From contig CADCFX010000004.1 in assembly GCA_902800945.1 (NCBI GenBank), positions 1 to 50,803 on the forward strand: a stretch of DNA of 50,803 nt, given 5' to 3'. Positions 50,092-50,803 of this stretch are shown piece after piece; position 1 is the first letter of the stretch, and every line of letters begins with the position of its first letter. The translations under genes and the position numbers were made by a program. Below the pieces are notes generated by a model. It saw only the letters and a list, made by a program, of their open reading frames with translations. It had not been told where the DNA came from and made no database searches. The stretch comes from an uncultured Erysipelotrichaceae bacterium. Its GTDB lineage: Bacteria > Bacillota_I > Bacilli_A > RF39 > UBA660.

Positions 50092-50803
50092 TTAAGTTCC
50101 CCATATTCCATAGTATGTGGTAGCATCTAAAGGAACTTTTTCGTTACTTGAAATGGCTGACGTTGAACCATTGGTTAATGACCAGCCTTTAAAGGTCCCT
50201 TGGTTTGCCCGCCTAGTTGGTACTGGTGCATAATCACTTATTTTAGCATTGTACGGAGCCCACGTTCGTACTAGAACTCTTCCGACGTTCATATCAAATA
50301 CTGTGTTGTCTTTTTTAAGAGTTCCAAAATCTACTACAATATATGACGTACTACCGGCAGCTATGAAGTCGAAACTATTTAGAACCAATTCTGTTGTAGG
50401 AGAGGACATTGTAAATCTTTCCAGGTCGGATGTTATAGCTGACGTTCCATTCGGAGCAGATGCCATTGCTCTAATAACCAATCCTGTATTTCCAGTGGTT
50501 GGTTTTAACTGCGTAGTTGATGGTATCTTGTGCTTGAAGAATACTCTATACTTTTGACCCTCCTTTGTTGCAATTGGTAATGTATACCTTTCATACTGGT
50601 TGTCATTTTTGATTGTATATCTAATATTCTGACGCCAAAAGTTATGCCTTATCTCTGTTTCGGTTAATACTTTCTTATAGATTCTAACAGAATACATTTC
50701 ACCTTTAAACCAATCATTTGTAGCATAACCTTTATCCTTCTTCGTAGCTTCAGCCCCTATTATTACGTGTGCGCCATCGTATGGATCGTGTATAGGCGTG
50801 TCA
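50092..50803 (-). CDS. C-terminal part of a LamG-like surface protein (runs off the window)
   Basis: At least 236 residues; the frame is open to the right edge. The first part reads IHDPYDGAHVIIGAEATKKD...KGEMYSVRIYKKVLTETEIRHNF, the end of a concanavalin/LamG module. The rest is beta-rich, ending in an InlB-type repeat-like segment (TFKGWSLTNGSTSAIS, KVPLDATTYYGIWG). No cell-wall or membrane anchor is seen. Resembles the protein at 1741 in domain style. Probably secreted. Confidence 0.7.
   Translation of the reverse strand, partial: DTPIHDPYDGAHVIIGAEATKKDKGYATNDWFKGEMYSVRIYKKVLTETEIRHNFWRQNIRYTIKNDNQYERYTLPIATKEGQKYRVFFKHKIPSTTQLKPTTGNTGLVIRAMASAPNGTSAITSDLERFTMSSPTTELVLNSFDFIAAGSTSYIVVDFGTLKKDNTVFDMNVGRVLVRTWAPYNAKISDYAPVPTRRANQGTFKGWSLTNGSTSAISSNEKVPLDATTYYGIWGT

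Overview
The window is about 50.8 kb of AT-rich DNA. Almost every gene is on the minus strand, in short operons with strong AGGAGG-type ribosome binding sites, near-consensus sigma-A promoters and hairpin/T-tract terminators. TGA is used as a stop and TGG codes Trp, so the standard code applies. The low GC, ftsA-ftsZ pair, PASTA kinase/PP2C pair, type VII secretion ATPase EssC, YutD, CvfD-like S1 protein, L20-leader-controlled infC operon and MucBP/InlB-type surface proteins all point to a Bacillota of class Bacilli. An uncultured gut lineage near RF39/Erysipelotrichales is my guess (inference).

Layout. 1-6.4 kb: the start of cysS (running off the left edge) behind a short leader with a 16-codon ORF carrying tandem Cys codons; three secreted or surface proteins and a membrane-tethered XRE regulator. 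6.5-7.8 kb: eleven tRNA genes on the minus strand from two promoters, with a divergent tRNA-Leu. 7.8-8.5 kb: S1-domain protein and a NifU-like scaffold. 8.5-18.8 kb: a reduced, unusual type VII secretion locus: a small Cys-rich helical protein, a WXG100-like protein, an acidic protein, EssC, EsaB/YukD, a tail-anchored protein, an unknown protein, YutD and a long disordered DUF1292-like protein. I recognise no EsaA, EssA or EssB. 18.9-19.5 kb: no gene, but a promoter-to-terminator unit that looks like a ~515-nt structured RNA. 19.6-33 kb: ferredoxin, RluB-type pseudouridine synthase, zinc-ribbon membrane protein, an 1820-residue MucBP/SdrD adhesin, PRPP synthetase, a LiaF/DUF4097/YugP envelope operon, a lone E2-like acyltransferase and a beta-helix surface protein. 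33-37 kb: copA-copZ-ttcA-XRE operon, then an MBL-fold hydrolase. 37.7-43.3 kb: rlmN-prpC-pknB-rsgA-rpe plus a membrane protein. 43.3-47.2 kb: a frameshifted membrane protein, another membrane protein, ftsZ and ftsA. 47.2-48.6 kb: an IS3-family (IS150-like) element. 48.6-50 kb: rplT-rpmI-infC with its attenuator leader. 50.1-50.8 kb: C-terminal part of a LamG-type surface protein running off the right edge.

Most interesting points: (1) a cysteine-codon leader peptide in front of cysS with alternative pairings to the cysS ribosome binding site; (2) an IS3 element inserted exactly in the centre of the loop of the rplT terminator; (3) a ~515-nt structured RNA with a possible pseudoknot and no recognised family; (4) a stripped-down T7SS locus with unfamiliar partners; (5) ribosomal protein L20 fused to a Rho_N/SAP-like domain; (6) a one-base frameshift at a CCC run in a membrane protein; (7) an E2 acyltransferase lacking its catalytic His.
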